Shown: in pieces, positions 9,195 through 18,234 of the stretch
Numbering within the stretch: position 1 is the stretch's first letter
Layout of the letters: each line of letters starts with the position of its first letter
Source of the DNA: Fibrobacter sp.
GTDB lineage: Bacteria > Fibrobacterota > Fibrobacteria > Fibrobacterales > Fibrobacteraceae
Assembly (NCBI GenBank): GCA_024689485.1
Contig: JAILDK010000037.1
Coordinates: forward strand, 1 to 64,000
Length of the DNA stretch: 64,000 nt
Direction of reading: 5' to 3'
Position numbers and translations under genes: made by a program
The notes under the pieces: model-generated
What the model was told of the DNA's origin: nothing
What the model saw: only the letters and a program-made list of their open reading frames with translations
Databases searched by the model: none

Positions 9195-10505
9195 TTACCA
9201 GTATGCTCCCAGACGAACGGTCGGTCTCAAGCGGGGTTCCGCATGATTCGGGTTCTTCGCGATATATTCCTCAAAGTCAGCACGATACTTTCTCGTGTAA
9301 ACGTTCAGCGGGCCGCCGAGAGAAATCGAAAGCGGGCAGATCGTCGTTCCGCCGAAACCAGCGGAAATTCCCTGCAACAGTTCGATATCCCCATCGTGAC
9401 CTTCGCCGCGCATGATCGAATCGAGAACGCGCTTGGCAAAGCCCGTACCTTCACGGCACGGCGTGCACTGACCACAGGATTCATGTGAATAGAAGTGACC
9501 GAGGACATCCAGAATGTCGACCGCATTATGCGTATCGTTGAACACGATGATTGCACCCGAACCGAACATGGTCTTCAACGAAGCCATGCATTCGTAGTCG
9601 AGCGTTGCATTCTGGCATTCTTCGGGAAGGAGCGGCGGGCAGGAAGAACCACCCGGAATCACACCCTTCAGGTTACCGATAATACCCTGACAGTATTCTT
9701 CGCTCGTGAGCATTTCCATGAGCGGCGTACCGAGAGGCGCTTCATAAAGGCCCGGACGCTTCACGTCACCGGAAACGCAGAAGACCTTCGTACCGTGCGC
9801 ACGCGGAGTACCCATCTTCGTGTATTCTTCCACCGGATGGGAGAAGATCCACGGAAGCGACATGATCGTTTCCACGTTGTTCACGCAGGTCGGAGAAGCC
9901 CAGGCGCCAGCGACCGCCGGGAAAGGCGGCTTCAAACGCGGCTGGCCCTTCTGGCCTTCGAGCGAGTTGATAAGAGCGGTTTCTTCACCGCAGATGTAAG
10001 CGCCAGCGCCACGGTGCACAAAGATATCGAAGCTGAACTTCGTACCCATGATGTTTTCACCGAGATAGCCAGCCGCATAAGCTTCATTCAAAGCCTTGTT
10101 CACGCTTTCGATGCACGGCAAAAATTCGCCACGTGCATAGATGTAAGCCGTGCGAGCGCCGAGAGCCCAGCCCGCAATGATCAAACCTTCGATCAAGCGG
10201 TGCGGATCTTCCAACAGAAGGAAGTGATCCTTGTACGTACCGCCTTCGCCTTCGTCAGCGTTCACCACGATATACACAGGCTTACCCGTGTTACGCGGAA
10301 CGAAGCTCCACTTCATGCCGGTCGGGAATCCCGCACCGCCACGTCCGCGGAGACCGGCGCGCTGAACGCGATCGATCACTTCGAACTGAGACATTTCGAA
10401 CAGAGACTTGGAAATGGTGGAATAGCCGCCGAGCTTCTTGTAAGCTTCGATGCTCTGAGCGTGCTTTCCAAAGTTTCCTGTGCAAACCTTCATCGAATCT
10501 TGCAT
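9195..10505 (-). CDS. nuoF: NADH-quinone oxidoreductase subunit F
   Basis: GLRGRGGAGFPTGMKW, NADEGEGGTYKDH, ESCGQCTPCREGTGF. Confidence 0.97.
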   Translation of the reverse strand: MQDSMKVCTGNFGKHAQSIEAYKKLGGYSTISKSLFEMSQFEVIDRVQRAGLRGRGGAGFPTGMKWSFVPRNTGKPVYIVVNADEGEGGTYKDHFLLLEDPHRLIEGLIIAGWALGARTAYIYARGEFLPCIESVNKALNEAYAAGYLGENIMGTKFSFDIFVHRGAGAYICGEETALINSLEGQKGQPRLKPPFPAVAGAWASPTCVNNVETIMSLPWIFSHPVEEYTKMGTPRAHGTKVFCVSGDVKRPGLYEAPLGTPLMEMLTSEEYCQGIIGNLKGVIPGGSSCPPLLPEECQNATLDYECMASLKTMFGSGAIIVFNDTHNAVDILDVLGHFYSHESCGQCTPCREGTGFAKRVLDSIMRGEGHDGDIELLQGISAGFGGTTICPLSISLGGPLNVYTRKYRADFEEYIAKNPNHAEPRLRPTVRLGAYW

Positions 10506-10507
10506 CG

Positions 10508-11614
10508 TTAACCCGCCTTCTTTGCTGTTGCAGGAGCTGCTGCAGGAGCTTCAGGTGGAGGAGGGGGAGGAGGCGCAGCCTTCGCCTTGCAAACCTGGGA
10601 CGGTTTTGCCGTGCGAGTTCCGCTGACCGCGATCATGCGGTATTCATCCCCGATCTTACCTTCGGGATCCACGAACTGTTTGTCTTTGACACCCGGCTTA
10701 CCCACTTCGGTCCAGGTTCCGTTCGTATTCTTTTCTACGGTGATTTCCGTAAATTCAGGAGCGCCCTTCCAAGTGAGGGTTGCGCCATTGTCGTCGACGA
10801 GAGCGTTTACGCCGAGCACCGGAGAAGGCGGAGCGTAATCCGAGACCTGCGGCTTTGCCGTTGCGCCCGGAGCACCCGGGTGGCCGCCGTGGCCCTTCAC
10901 CATGCCGCCGAGAACTTCACGCGGAGGTTCCTTCGGATACTTGGCGGCGCGATCTCTGCACCACTGCAGAATCTTGTCGAGACGTTCCGGAGTGAGGCAT
11001 TCACCCGGCTTCAAAGTCAGTTCGCCATTTTCGACGTTCGTAGCAAAGTCGTCGTTCACGATCATCGCCGGAGCGTTACCGCAAGCGGCAAGGCATTCGA
11101 CTTCGACGATCGTAAAGAGACCGTCCTTGGTCGTTTCACCCGGCTTCAAATCGAGCACGCGGCGTGCATACTGGAGCATGCTTTCGGCACCGCGCAAGTG
11201 ACAGCTGATGTTGTGGCAGAACTGCAACAGGAATCTTCCCGTCGGAGCGTGCTTGTACATTGTATAGAACGTGGAAACACCGTAAGCGTGAGGCGCAGAG
11301 CACTGGCAAATATCAGCCGCCCAGCGGATCGCTTCGTGCGGAAGCCAGCCGATCGCATCCTGGGCGACCCAGAGCACTTCGAGAAGAGCGCCCTGTGCAA
11401 CCGGATAACGGGAAAGCAAATCCGCGACACGGATCTTGACGTCTGCCGTTTCAAGCAGCGGAGCGATTTCGCCCCAAGTCGGCTGCTTCTGAATCTTGTT
11501 CGCATGACCGCACTGGTCCACTGCGCCCGGAAGAACTTCAACAGGGGACGGACCTTTGGAATAAGAAAGAATGTTATTCGCAACGTCCTGAATTGCACCG
11601 GTAATATGACTCAT
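10508..11614 (-). CDS. nuoE: NADH-quinone oxidoreductase subunit E with C-terminal Fn3-like domain and polyproline tail
   Basis: Start MSHITGAIQD at 11614 (ATGA overlap with nuoD stop; ORF track starts at 11656). 2Fe-2S thioredoxin-like core CHNISCHLRGAE...VECLAACGNAP; C-terminal YAPPSPVLGVNALVDDNGATLTWKG...GDEYRMIAVSG then APPPPPPPEAPAAAPATAKKAG. Confidence 0.92.
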   Translation of the reverse strand: MSHITGAIQDVANNILSYSKGPSPVEVLPGAVDQCGHANKIQKQPTWGEIAPLLETADVKIRVADLLSRYPVAQGALLEVLWVAQDAIGWLPHEAIRWAADICQCSAPHAYGVSTFYTMYKHAPTGRFLLQFCHNISCHLRGAESMLQYARRVLDLKPGETTKDGLFTIVEVECLAACGNAPAMIVNDDFATNVENGELTLKPGECLTPERLDKILQWCRDRAAKYPKEPPREVLGGMVKGHGGHPGAPGATAKPQVSDYAPPSPVLGVNALVDDNGATLTWKGAPEFTEITVEKNTNGTWTEVGKPGVKDKQFVDPEGKIGDEYRMIAVSGTRTAKPSQVCKAKAAPPPPPPPEAPAAAPATAKKAG

Positions 11615-12804
11615 CTGTCCAATTCTCCCGCGATAATGTTGATGCTCGAAAGGCAAGCGATCGAGTCTGCAATCATACCGCCTTCCACAAGTTCATGGAA
11701 CGCAGCGAACTGCGTAAAGCAAGGCGGACGGACCTTCACGCGCCAAGGATGACCCGAGCCATCCGAAACGAGGGTGAAGCCGAGTTCGCCGTTAGCCGTT
11801 TCCGTTCCGCAGTAATATTCACCTGCCGGAACGCGAATGCCTTCGAAGACGCTCTTGAAGCGGCCAGCCAAAGCTTCCATGTCCTGATAAACACGTTCAT
11901 GAGACGGAACGCGCACGCGCGGATCTTCGACGCTCACAGGACCCGGAGCAAGACGCTTCAGAGCCTGGCGAATGATCTTCAAAGATTCTTCCGCTTCGGC
12001 GAGACGGACCATGAGGCGGTCAAAGACGTCGCCACGGGTACCGGTCACCACGTTCCAGTCATAAGTTTCATAATCCCAATACGGTTCGTCCTTGCGAACG
12101 TCACTTGCGACGCCCGTTGCACGGAGGCACGGACCCGTCCAGCCGTAGCTGATCGCCTTTTCCGGCGTCATGCAGCCGACGTTCACCGTACGATCGAGGA
12201 AGATACGGTTGCGGTCAAAGCAAGCGTGCACATCGTGCAAGTTCTTTTCGACCGTTTTGCAAACCGCGAGAACATCTTCTTCGAAGCCTTCGTAAGTATC
12301 GCGGTAAAGACCGCCGATACGGCCGTAGCTGTTCGTCAGACGGGCGCCGGTCAACTTTTCCCAAATGCGCATCGTCTGTTCACGGGAATCGAACAAATAG
12401 AAGAAGCCCGTCGTCGAGCCCAAGTCCTGGGCCGCAGCGGCGTCACAAATAAAGTGGTCCGCGATACGGGAAAGTTCGTTCACGATCACGCGGATGACCT
12501 TTGCACGTTCCGGGATTTCGATGCCGAGCATCTTTTCCACAGCGCGGCAGTACGCGAAGTTGTTCATCATCGCGGAGCAGTAGTCCAAACGGTCGGTCAG
12601 CGGCAAAACCTGCTGCCAGGTTCCGCGTTCCGCCATCTTTTCAAAGCCGCGGTGGAGGTAACCGATTTCGCCGACAGAAGCAGCGATGTTTTCACCGTCC
12701 AAGGCCGTGATGTAGCGCAAGCATCCGTGCGTCGCACCATGCGACGGACCGATGTTCAACACCATCAAATTCTTTTCTTCGCCTTCAGGAGTCAGAACTT
12801 TCAT
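11611..12804 (-). CDS. nuoD: NADH-quinone oxidoreductase subunit D
   Basis: NIGPSHGATHGCLRY, GYLHRGFEK, YGWTGPCLRATGVASDVRKDEPY. Confidence 0.96.
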   Translation of the reverse strand: MKVLTPEGEEKNLMVLNIGPSHGATHGCLRYITALDGENIAASVGEIGYLHRGFEKMAERGTWQQVLPLTDRLDYCSAMMNNFAYCRAVEKMLGIEIPERAKVIRVIVNELSRIADHFICDAAAAQDLGSTTGFFYLFDSREQTMRIWEKLTGARLTNSYGRIGGLYRDTYEGFEEDVLAVCKTVEKNLHDVHACFDRNRIFLDRTVNVGCMTPEKAISYGWTGPCLRATGVASDVRKDEPYWDYETYDWNVVTGTRGDVFDRLMVRLAEAEESLKIIRQALKRLAPGPVSVEDPRVRVPSHERVYQDMEALAGRFKSVFEGIRVPAGEYYCGTETANGELGFTLVSDGSGHPWRVKVRPPCFTQFAAFHELVEGGMIADSIACLSSINIIAGELDR

Positions 12805-13454
12805 TTTTTAATACTCCCTTGCAGATATTCTTCTTCAGACGGATTGATTTCTTCCGGGCGTTCGAGGATGCGGTAGCCCTTGGATTCCAAGCGCTTTTCC
12901 AATGCCGGATACAGGTAGTCGTTCGTCGAGAGCCACTGACGACGGTGAGCCGGGTAGTCCTTGCGGAGCGGATGGCCCACGAATTCCACGTGGTTCAAGA
13001 TGCGGCGCAGGTCCGGATGACCTTCAAAAATCACGCCGTACTGGTCATAGACTTCACGTTCCTGCCAGTTGGCGATGCCGTAAAGATCCGAAATCGTCGG
13101 GACCTTCAGGTCGGCTTCTTCGACAAGAACCTTGACCATCATGCGCTTGGCCGGTTCGTAAACGCTCTTGAAAACGTATTCGACCGCAAAGCGAGGTCCG
13201 ACATAATCCTTAAAACCGAGATAGTCGATGCCGACGATATCCATCAGCATGTCAAGTCCGAGTTCGTCACGCATAGCAAGAACCGTCGCATGCAAATTGC
13301 AACGGTCCACCACCACCGTCAGTCCCCACGGATTCTTTTCAGACCGAACGGCTCCGAACTTTTCGAGAGCCTTGAGCGCAGCTTCTTCGAAAGCCTTGGC
13401 AGCTTCCGGAGTCGCGACGATCGGCTCTTTCACATTGTCTCCAGATGTGGCCAT
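12801..13454 (-). CDS. nuoC: NADH-quinone oxidoreductase subunit C
   Basis: Start MATSGDNVKEP at 13454, overlapping the nuoB stop by 1 nt (ORF track start 13601 is too far upstream). EREVYDQYGVIFEGHPDLRRIL...GHPLRKDYP. Confidence 0.93.
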   Translation of the reverse strand: MATSGDNVKEPIVATPEAAKAFEEAALKALEKFGAVRSEKNPWGLTVVVDRCNLHATVLAMRDELGLDMLMDIVGIDYLGFKDYVGPRFAVEYVFKSVYEPAKRMMVKVLVEEADLKVPTISDLYGIANWQEREVYDQYGVIFEGHPDLRRILNHVEFVGHPLRKDYPAHRRQWLSTNDYLYPALEKRLESKGYRILERPEEINPSEEEYLQGSIKK

Positions 13455-14095
13455 TACGGATTCTCCTTCCAAAATTCCGCTTTGCGGATGGCGGTATTCT
13501 TTAAGCATTCCGCCTTTTCCTTGAGTTCCTGTGCCTTTGCACGGGAGTATTCCGAGAGCTCCTGCTTTGCCTGAGCGGTCTTCGCCTGAAGCAGTTCCCA
13601 CTGTTCCTTCAAGCGTTCCTTGCGCTGAGCCATGTAGGATTCGTCGGAGACCTTCTTCTGGATTTCGAACATCGCGTCGAAGAAGGCTTCCGGACGGCTC
13701 GGGCAGCCGCCGATGTAAACATCGACCGGAATAATGTTATCGATACCCGGGACTGTGCAGTAGCAGTCATAAACACCGCCGGACGTTGCACAGGCGCCCA
13801 TCGCAATCACCCACTTCGGTTCGGCGAGCTGTTCGTAAATACGCTTCAGAATCGGAGCCTGTTTGTAGGTGATTGTCCCCTGAACGGCCAAAACGTCAGA
13901 CTGACGCGGCGTAAAGCGGACGTATTCAGAGCCGATACGCGAAAGGTCGTAGGGGCTTGTTTCTGTACTCATGAATTCAATAGCACAACAAGCTGTTCCG
14001 TAAGGGAACGGCCACAGGGAATTTTTACGTCCCCAGTTGACTATGAAGTCAAGTTTCGTTGTGAAGAAATTGGCTTCTTGGGCTTCAACTGCCAT
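13454..14095 (-). CDS. nuoB: NADH-quinone oxidoreductase subunit B with charged helical C-terminal extension
   Basis: Start MAVEAQEANFF at 14095; PFPYGTACCAIEFM, GACATSGGVYDCYCTVPGIDNIIPVDVYIGGCPSRPEAF. Confidence 0.95.
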   Translation of the reverse strand: MAVEAQEANFFTTKLDFIVNWGRKNSLWPFPYGTACCAIEFMSTETSPYDLSRIGSEYVRFTPRQSDVLAVQGTITYKQAPILKRIYEQLAEPKWVIAMGACATSGGVYDCYCTVPGIDNIIPVDVYIGGCPSRPEAFFDAMFEIQKKVSDESYMAQRKERLKEQWELLQAKTAQAKQELSEYSRAKAQELKEKAECLKNTAIRKAEFWKENP

Positions 14096-14243
14096 AGAAC
14101 GATACCTCGTAAATGTCGGTTTGAAAGATAGAAATAGAATGAGGGGGGAGCACCGATTGCCCTCCAAAAGCACAAAAATGAAAGTTTAACACCCCGTTTT
14201 ACCCCCCAAAAAAGCCCTTTTTCTTGTATTTTAAGTAAAATAG

Positions 14244-14335
14244 TCGGAATTAACCGAACCCAGATGACCCATTTCTCGGCCCCCAAAAGACGAGCGTTTT
14301 AGTCGGAATTGAACGACCGTTCAAACATATTCCGA
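14244..14335. promoter_or_regulatory. Three TCGGAAT boxes (two direct, one inverted) in the nuoB/patatin divergent intergenic region
   Basis: TAGTCGGAATTAACCGAACC at 14241 and TAGTCGGAATTGAACGACCG at 14300, plus inverted ATTCCGA at 14329-14335. Confidence 0.35.
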
Positions 14336-14458
14336 GTTTTTTCACTCGACTCCCTTGACGCTTTTATTAGCCTTACCTAACTTTGTTTTAGTCAAAGCTA
14401 ACTTTTATCCTCGTAAATGTGGCTATGACTCATTCAAGTTTAGGCATCCAGAAAAAAG

Positions 14459-14491
14459 CAGACTTCGGACTTGTCCGGGGTCTGTTTTTTT
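14459..14491. terminator. Rho-independent-terminator-like hairpin upstream of the patatin gene
   Basis: CAGACttCGGACttGTCCGggGTCTG followed by T7; the other side is also flanked by an A-run, so it could act in both directions. Confidence 0.7.
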
Positions 14492-14528
14492 ACTTTTCCC
14501 CAAAACAAAACCTTTCAAGGAGTATGGA

Positions 14529-15440
14529 ATGGCGGAAAAAGAATTTCGCACCGGTCTTTCGATTTGCGGCGGGGGTATGCTCGGCATCGGACCTTTGACC
14601 CTTTTAAAATGCATCGAATCCGACCTTAGGGAAATCAGCGGCAACAAGACGCTCCAAATCCAGGACTTTTTCGACTGCTACGCGGGAACCTCCACAGGTT
14701 CGATCATCACCGCGCTTCTCGTTAAAGGCATTAGCGCAAACGACGCCTTCCAAATTTTTAAAGAAAATGTGGCGAGCATTTTTACCAAGTATCCGCTGTA
14801 CAAGCGCTTGAATCCCAAATGCCCGACTTATGACCACACGAACCTTCTCCGTCTTTTAAAAGAGAAGATCGGCGACGTGAAAATGAAAGAACTTCCCAGC
14901 CCCACGTTCATTCCGACGACCCGCATGAACGGCAAGAAGGCCGTGGAAAAGGTCTGGGACGACCGTGACGAAGAACTGCTCCGTTTTGCAGTCGCTACGT
15001 CTGCGGCAGCGCCGACTTATTTTGACGTGATTGAAAAGGACGGTCAGAGTTACTGCGACGGCGGTCTTTGGGCAAACGACGCGACGATGGTCCTCGAATC
15101 CGGCATGAAGCTCCGATTCCCGGAAACCAAACTCCGCGTGATGGTTTTAAATACAGGCATGAGCGTTCCGAACAATGCCTACGGCAACATGAGCCTTCTC
15201 GGCTGGGCGAAGTATTTGATCAGCGACTGGATCGCGCGCACCGGAAACTCCAACTGCTTTGAAGCGATGGCGAACCTCGGCAAGGAAAACTTCATTCGCA
15301 TTTCTCCGATTATCGACCAGGCAATCGAGCTCGACAAAGTGGAACGCTTGGACGAAGTGATCGACCTTTGGGAAAAGGAATACGTGAAGAAAAAAGAAGA
15401 ACTTCTCGCCTTTATTCTGAACGAGAAAAAAGAGGCTTAG
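14529..15440 (+). CDS. Patatin-like phospholipase
   Basis: Start MAEKEFRTGLS at 14529; GGGMLGIGPL oxyanion region, GTSTG serine nucleophile, DGGLWAND. Confidence 0.85.
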   Translation: MAEKEFRTGLSICGGGMLGIGPLTLLKCIESDLREISGNKTLQIQDFFDCYAGTSTGSIITALLVKGISANDAFQIFKENVASIFTKYPLYKRLNPKCPTYDHTNLLRLLKEKIGDVKMKELPSPTFIPTTRMNGKKAVEKVWDDRDEELLRFAVATSAAAPTYFDVIEKDGQSYCDGGLWANDATMVLESGMKLRFPETKLRVMVLNTGMSVPNNAYGNMSLLGWAKYLISDWIARTGNSNCFEAMANLGKENFIRISPIIDQAIELDKVERLDEVIDLWEKEYVKKKEELLAFILNEKKEA

Positions 15441-15442
15441 GT

Positions 15443-16888
15443 TTACCTCGGAGGATTGTACGGAAACTCTTCCGAAATTTCCTGATGCCCAATCATGGAC
15501 GCTCTCACGCGTCCTTTTTCTTTCGTCGAAAACTGAAATTCCGGGCCACGGGAAATCACGTTTTGCACGTTCGCAAGGCCCGAGCCTTGGACGCTCAAAT
15601 GTTCAAAAGTCCGGGCGTCGTAACGGCTCGTGTCGGGAAGTGCAAAGACCGTGTTGCTGAGCTGTAAAATGCCGCGGACGTTAAAGATTTTTCCGCGCCA
15701 CGGAGCCTCTTTTGAAACGCCCTCCGGAAAGTTCAGAACCTCGGAATTCACAATCTGAAGCGTCGCCTGCTTCCCTACCGTGAACTGGTCGTTTTCCACA
15801 TCCGACGCGGTCACGCCGAAGCTAAAGAATGCATTTGTAAAGCGGAGCGATCCGTAACAGCTGTCGCCGAGAATCACGCGTCCGAGCAAGTTGCTGTTCG
15901 AAAAATTCACCCCGACGCCCGTGTTCACATAGTTCGCTTCGACCGCCACACGGCAAAGGTCACAGCCGCTGTTCGAAATGTCGAACGAGGGCAGCGCACG
16001 CGTGCCGAATTCCCACTGCGAAGAATCCGCCGCGGTCATGGATTTTTCAAAGACAAAACCTTTGTTCGCATAAATGATGAACACCTGGTTTAGCCAACCC
16101 CAATCGGCCCGGTGAAATTCTATCCCCGTCAAATTTTCAAGGTTCTGTTTTGCCAAGCGAGATGTCGCCTCGCGATCCGAAGCTTTGATGCCGTAAAAAG
16201 GCCAGCAGTACTGATTGTGAATGTTCACATTCTGAATCACCCCGAGGGACGTGATGCCGTCGAGAACCATTCCCTTTTTAAATACAGACATGTTCACGCC
16301 GCTGATAAAATGGTCGTTCGCACTCCAGCGCATAAAGATGCCCGCGTAAGAATTCACCAGGGTCGTGTTCACGACTGCGCAACGGGACACTTCCCGCACC
16401 GCGTGATTTTCATCGTAATCATTGTTGCAAAAAACAGTCCACGCATACGGTACCGGATTCCAGACGTCTGCCTGTTCCGGGTAAACGAGGTTCACCCCTT
16501 CGAGAGTTGCCGAGCCTAAAAGGGTCACGCAGGACTTATAATTCCAAGGTTCCTTATCGATATCGGCGCCTCGCCCCACGTAACATTCGATGGTCGTCCC
16601 GGCGCCTTCCAAGTCCGCACGTTCCGCGATATGCGGGCGCGTATAAGTTCCCTTGAGCGTTAAACCGCGCGGCACATAAATGGGCTGTTCAAATTGCCAA
16701 CGGCCCGCCGGCAAAAAGACCCCCTGCGCATTCTGTTTAGAAGCTTCTTCTAACGCGCTTTGCAACGCGGCATCATCCGGAGCGCCGTCGTTCGGAAACC
16801 CGCCAAAATCCTGCACGTTCAAAAACACTTGAGCAAAAGCACTCGAAGTCCAAATCCAAAACAGGGCAAAGGTCAAAAAGGCGCGCAT
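15443..16888 (-). CDS. Secreted right-handed beta-helix / pectate-lyase-superfamily-like protein
   Basis: Signal peptide MRAFLTFALFWIWTSSAFA; FLNVQDFGGFPNDGAPDDAALQSALEEA...GVFLPAGRWQFEQPIYVP is typical of the Pectate_lyase_3 N-terminus. Confidence 0.7.
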   Translation of the reverse strand: MRAFLTFALFWIWTSSAFAQVFLNVQDFGGFPNDGAPDDAALQSALEEASKQNAQGVFLPAGRWQFEQPIYVPRGLTLKGTYTRPHIAERADLEGAGTTIECYVGRGADIDKEPWNYKSCVTLLGSATLEGVNLVYPEQADVWNPVPYAWTVFCNNDYDENHAVREVSRCAVVNTTLVNSYAGIFMRWSANDHFISGVNMSVFKKGMVLDGITSLGVIQNVNIHNQYCWPFYGIKASDREATSRLAKQNLENLTGIEFHRADWGWLNQVFIIYANKGFVFEKSMTAADSSQWEFGTRALPSFDISNSGCDLCRVAVEANYVNTGVGVNFSNSNLLGRVILGDSCYGSLRFTNAFFSFGVTASDVENDQFTVGKQATLQIVNSEVLNFPEGVSKEAPWRGKIFNVRGILQLSNTVFALPDTSRYDARTFEHLSVQGSGLANVQNVISRGPEFQFSTKEKGRVRASMIGHQEISEEFPYNPPR

Positions 16889-16932
16889 AACCCTCCGAAA
16901 GGCGATTCAAAATAAATGTATATTAAACGGCG

Positions 16933-18234
16933 ATGAACGACCCCAATACAAGACCGCTCGCCGAACGTTTACGCCCGACATCCCTCGATGAATTCCTGGG
17001 ACAGAATAAGATTTTGGGCGAAAGCAGCATGCTCCGCCAGAGCATCGAAGCGGACACGGTTCCGAGCATGATCTTTTGGGGACCTCCGGGCTGTGGAAAG
17101 ACAAGCCTTGCAAACGTCATCCATCTGAACACTCAAAAGCGGTTCGTCGCCCTTTCCGCGGTGGAATCCGGCGTAAAAGATGTGAAGGCGGTTCTTGCAG
17201 AAGCGAAAACTTACCAAGACCTCGGCAAGGGAACGATTCTTTTTATCGATGAAATTCACCGTTTCAACAAGAGCCAGCAGGACGCTTTGCTGAAAGCGGT
17301 GGAAGACGGTACGGTCACCCTGATCGGTGCGACGACCGAAAATCCGGGATTCGAAGTGAATTCCGCTCTGCTTTCCCGCTGCCAGCTGATTCTTTTTGGG
17401 CCTCTTTCGACGGAAGATCTTTCGCACTTGGCAAAGCTCGCCCTCAAGGAGCATCCCCGCGGAATGCAGCTTTCGGATGTGGAAATTTCGGACGAAACGC
17501 TTTTGAAGCTCGTTTCGCAGGCAGATGGCGACGCCCGCTTTTTGCTGAACCAGGTCGAATGGATCGCGAAGAACCTGAACGGTAAAAAGGTCATCGACGA
17601 CAAGCTTTTGGACGCGATCCAGTACAAGAAGCCGCTCCGCTACGACAAGTCGAACGAAGAACATTACAACCTGATTTCCGCGTTGCACAAGTCGGTCCGC
17701 GGAAGCGATCCCGACGCCGCCGTATACTGGCTGCACCGCATGATCCAGGGCGGCGAAGACCCGCGGTTTATCATTCGCCGTTTAATGCGCATGGCAATGG
17801 AAGACATTGGACTTGCCGATCCGAACGCCCTGCTCCTTGCGACCGCCGCCCGACAGGCCTTTGACTTTATGGGCGTCCCGGAAGGCTTGATCGGCCTCGA
17901 CGAAGTCGCGATCTACCTCGCGCTCGCTCCCAAGAGCAACAGCGTGGAACTCGCCGGCATGAAGGCGGACGCGATTATCAAAAAGACAGGCACGCTGCCC
18001 GTTCCCCGCGCCTTCCGCAACTCCGTGACCAAAGTCGGCGAACAGCTCGGCTACGGAAACGGCTACCAGTACGATCACGACAGCCCAGGCGCCTATTCCG
18101 CCCAGGAACATTTGCCAAAAGAACTCGTCGGCACAGAAATCTACAGCCCGACCGAATACGGCAGGGAAAAGAAGCTCGCCGAACGCCTCGCGGAACTGAA
18201 AGCGATCAAGGCGGCGAAGGGCTCCAATCCGTAG
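16933..18234 (+). CDS. rarA: Replication-associated recombination protein A (RarA/MgsA AAA ATPase)
   Basis: RPTSLDEFLGQNKILGE, GPPGCGKTSLA, DEIHRFNKSQQDALL, C-terminal YQYDHDSPGAYSAQEHLPKEL. Confidence 0.95.
   Translation: MNDPNTRPLAERLRPTSLDEFLGQNKILGESSMLRQSIEADTVPSMIFWGPPGCGKTSLANVIHLNTQKRFVALSAVESGVKDVKAVLAEAKTYQDLGKGTILFIDEIHRFNKSQQDALLKAVEDGTVTLIGATTENPGFEVNSALLSRCQLILFGPLSTEDLSHLAKLALKEHPRGMQLSDVEISDETLLKLVSQADGDARFLLNQVEWIAKNLNGKKVIDDKLLDAIQYKKPLRYDKSNEEHYNLISALHKSVRGSDPDAAVYWLHRMIQGGEDPRFIIRRLMRMAMEDIGLADPNALLLATAARQAFDFMGVPEGLIGLDEVAIYLALAPKSNSVELAGMKADAIIKKTGTLPVPRAFRNSVTKVGEQLGYGNGYQYDHDSPGAYSAQEHLPKELVGTEIYSPTEYGREKKLAERLAELKAIKAAKGSNP

Noticed and set aside
7622-9415. 597-aa plus-strand ORF
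   Set aside because: Antisense to nuoG; nuoG has clear Fe-S motifs, this has none.
14041-14286. 81-aa minus ORF as possible nuoA
   Set aside because: Partly inside nuoB in another frame and without the NuoA TM pattern.
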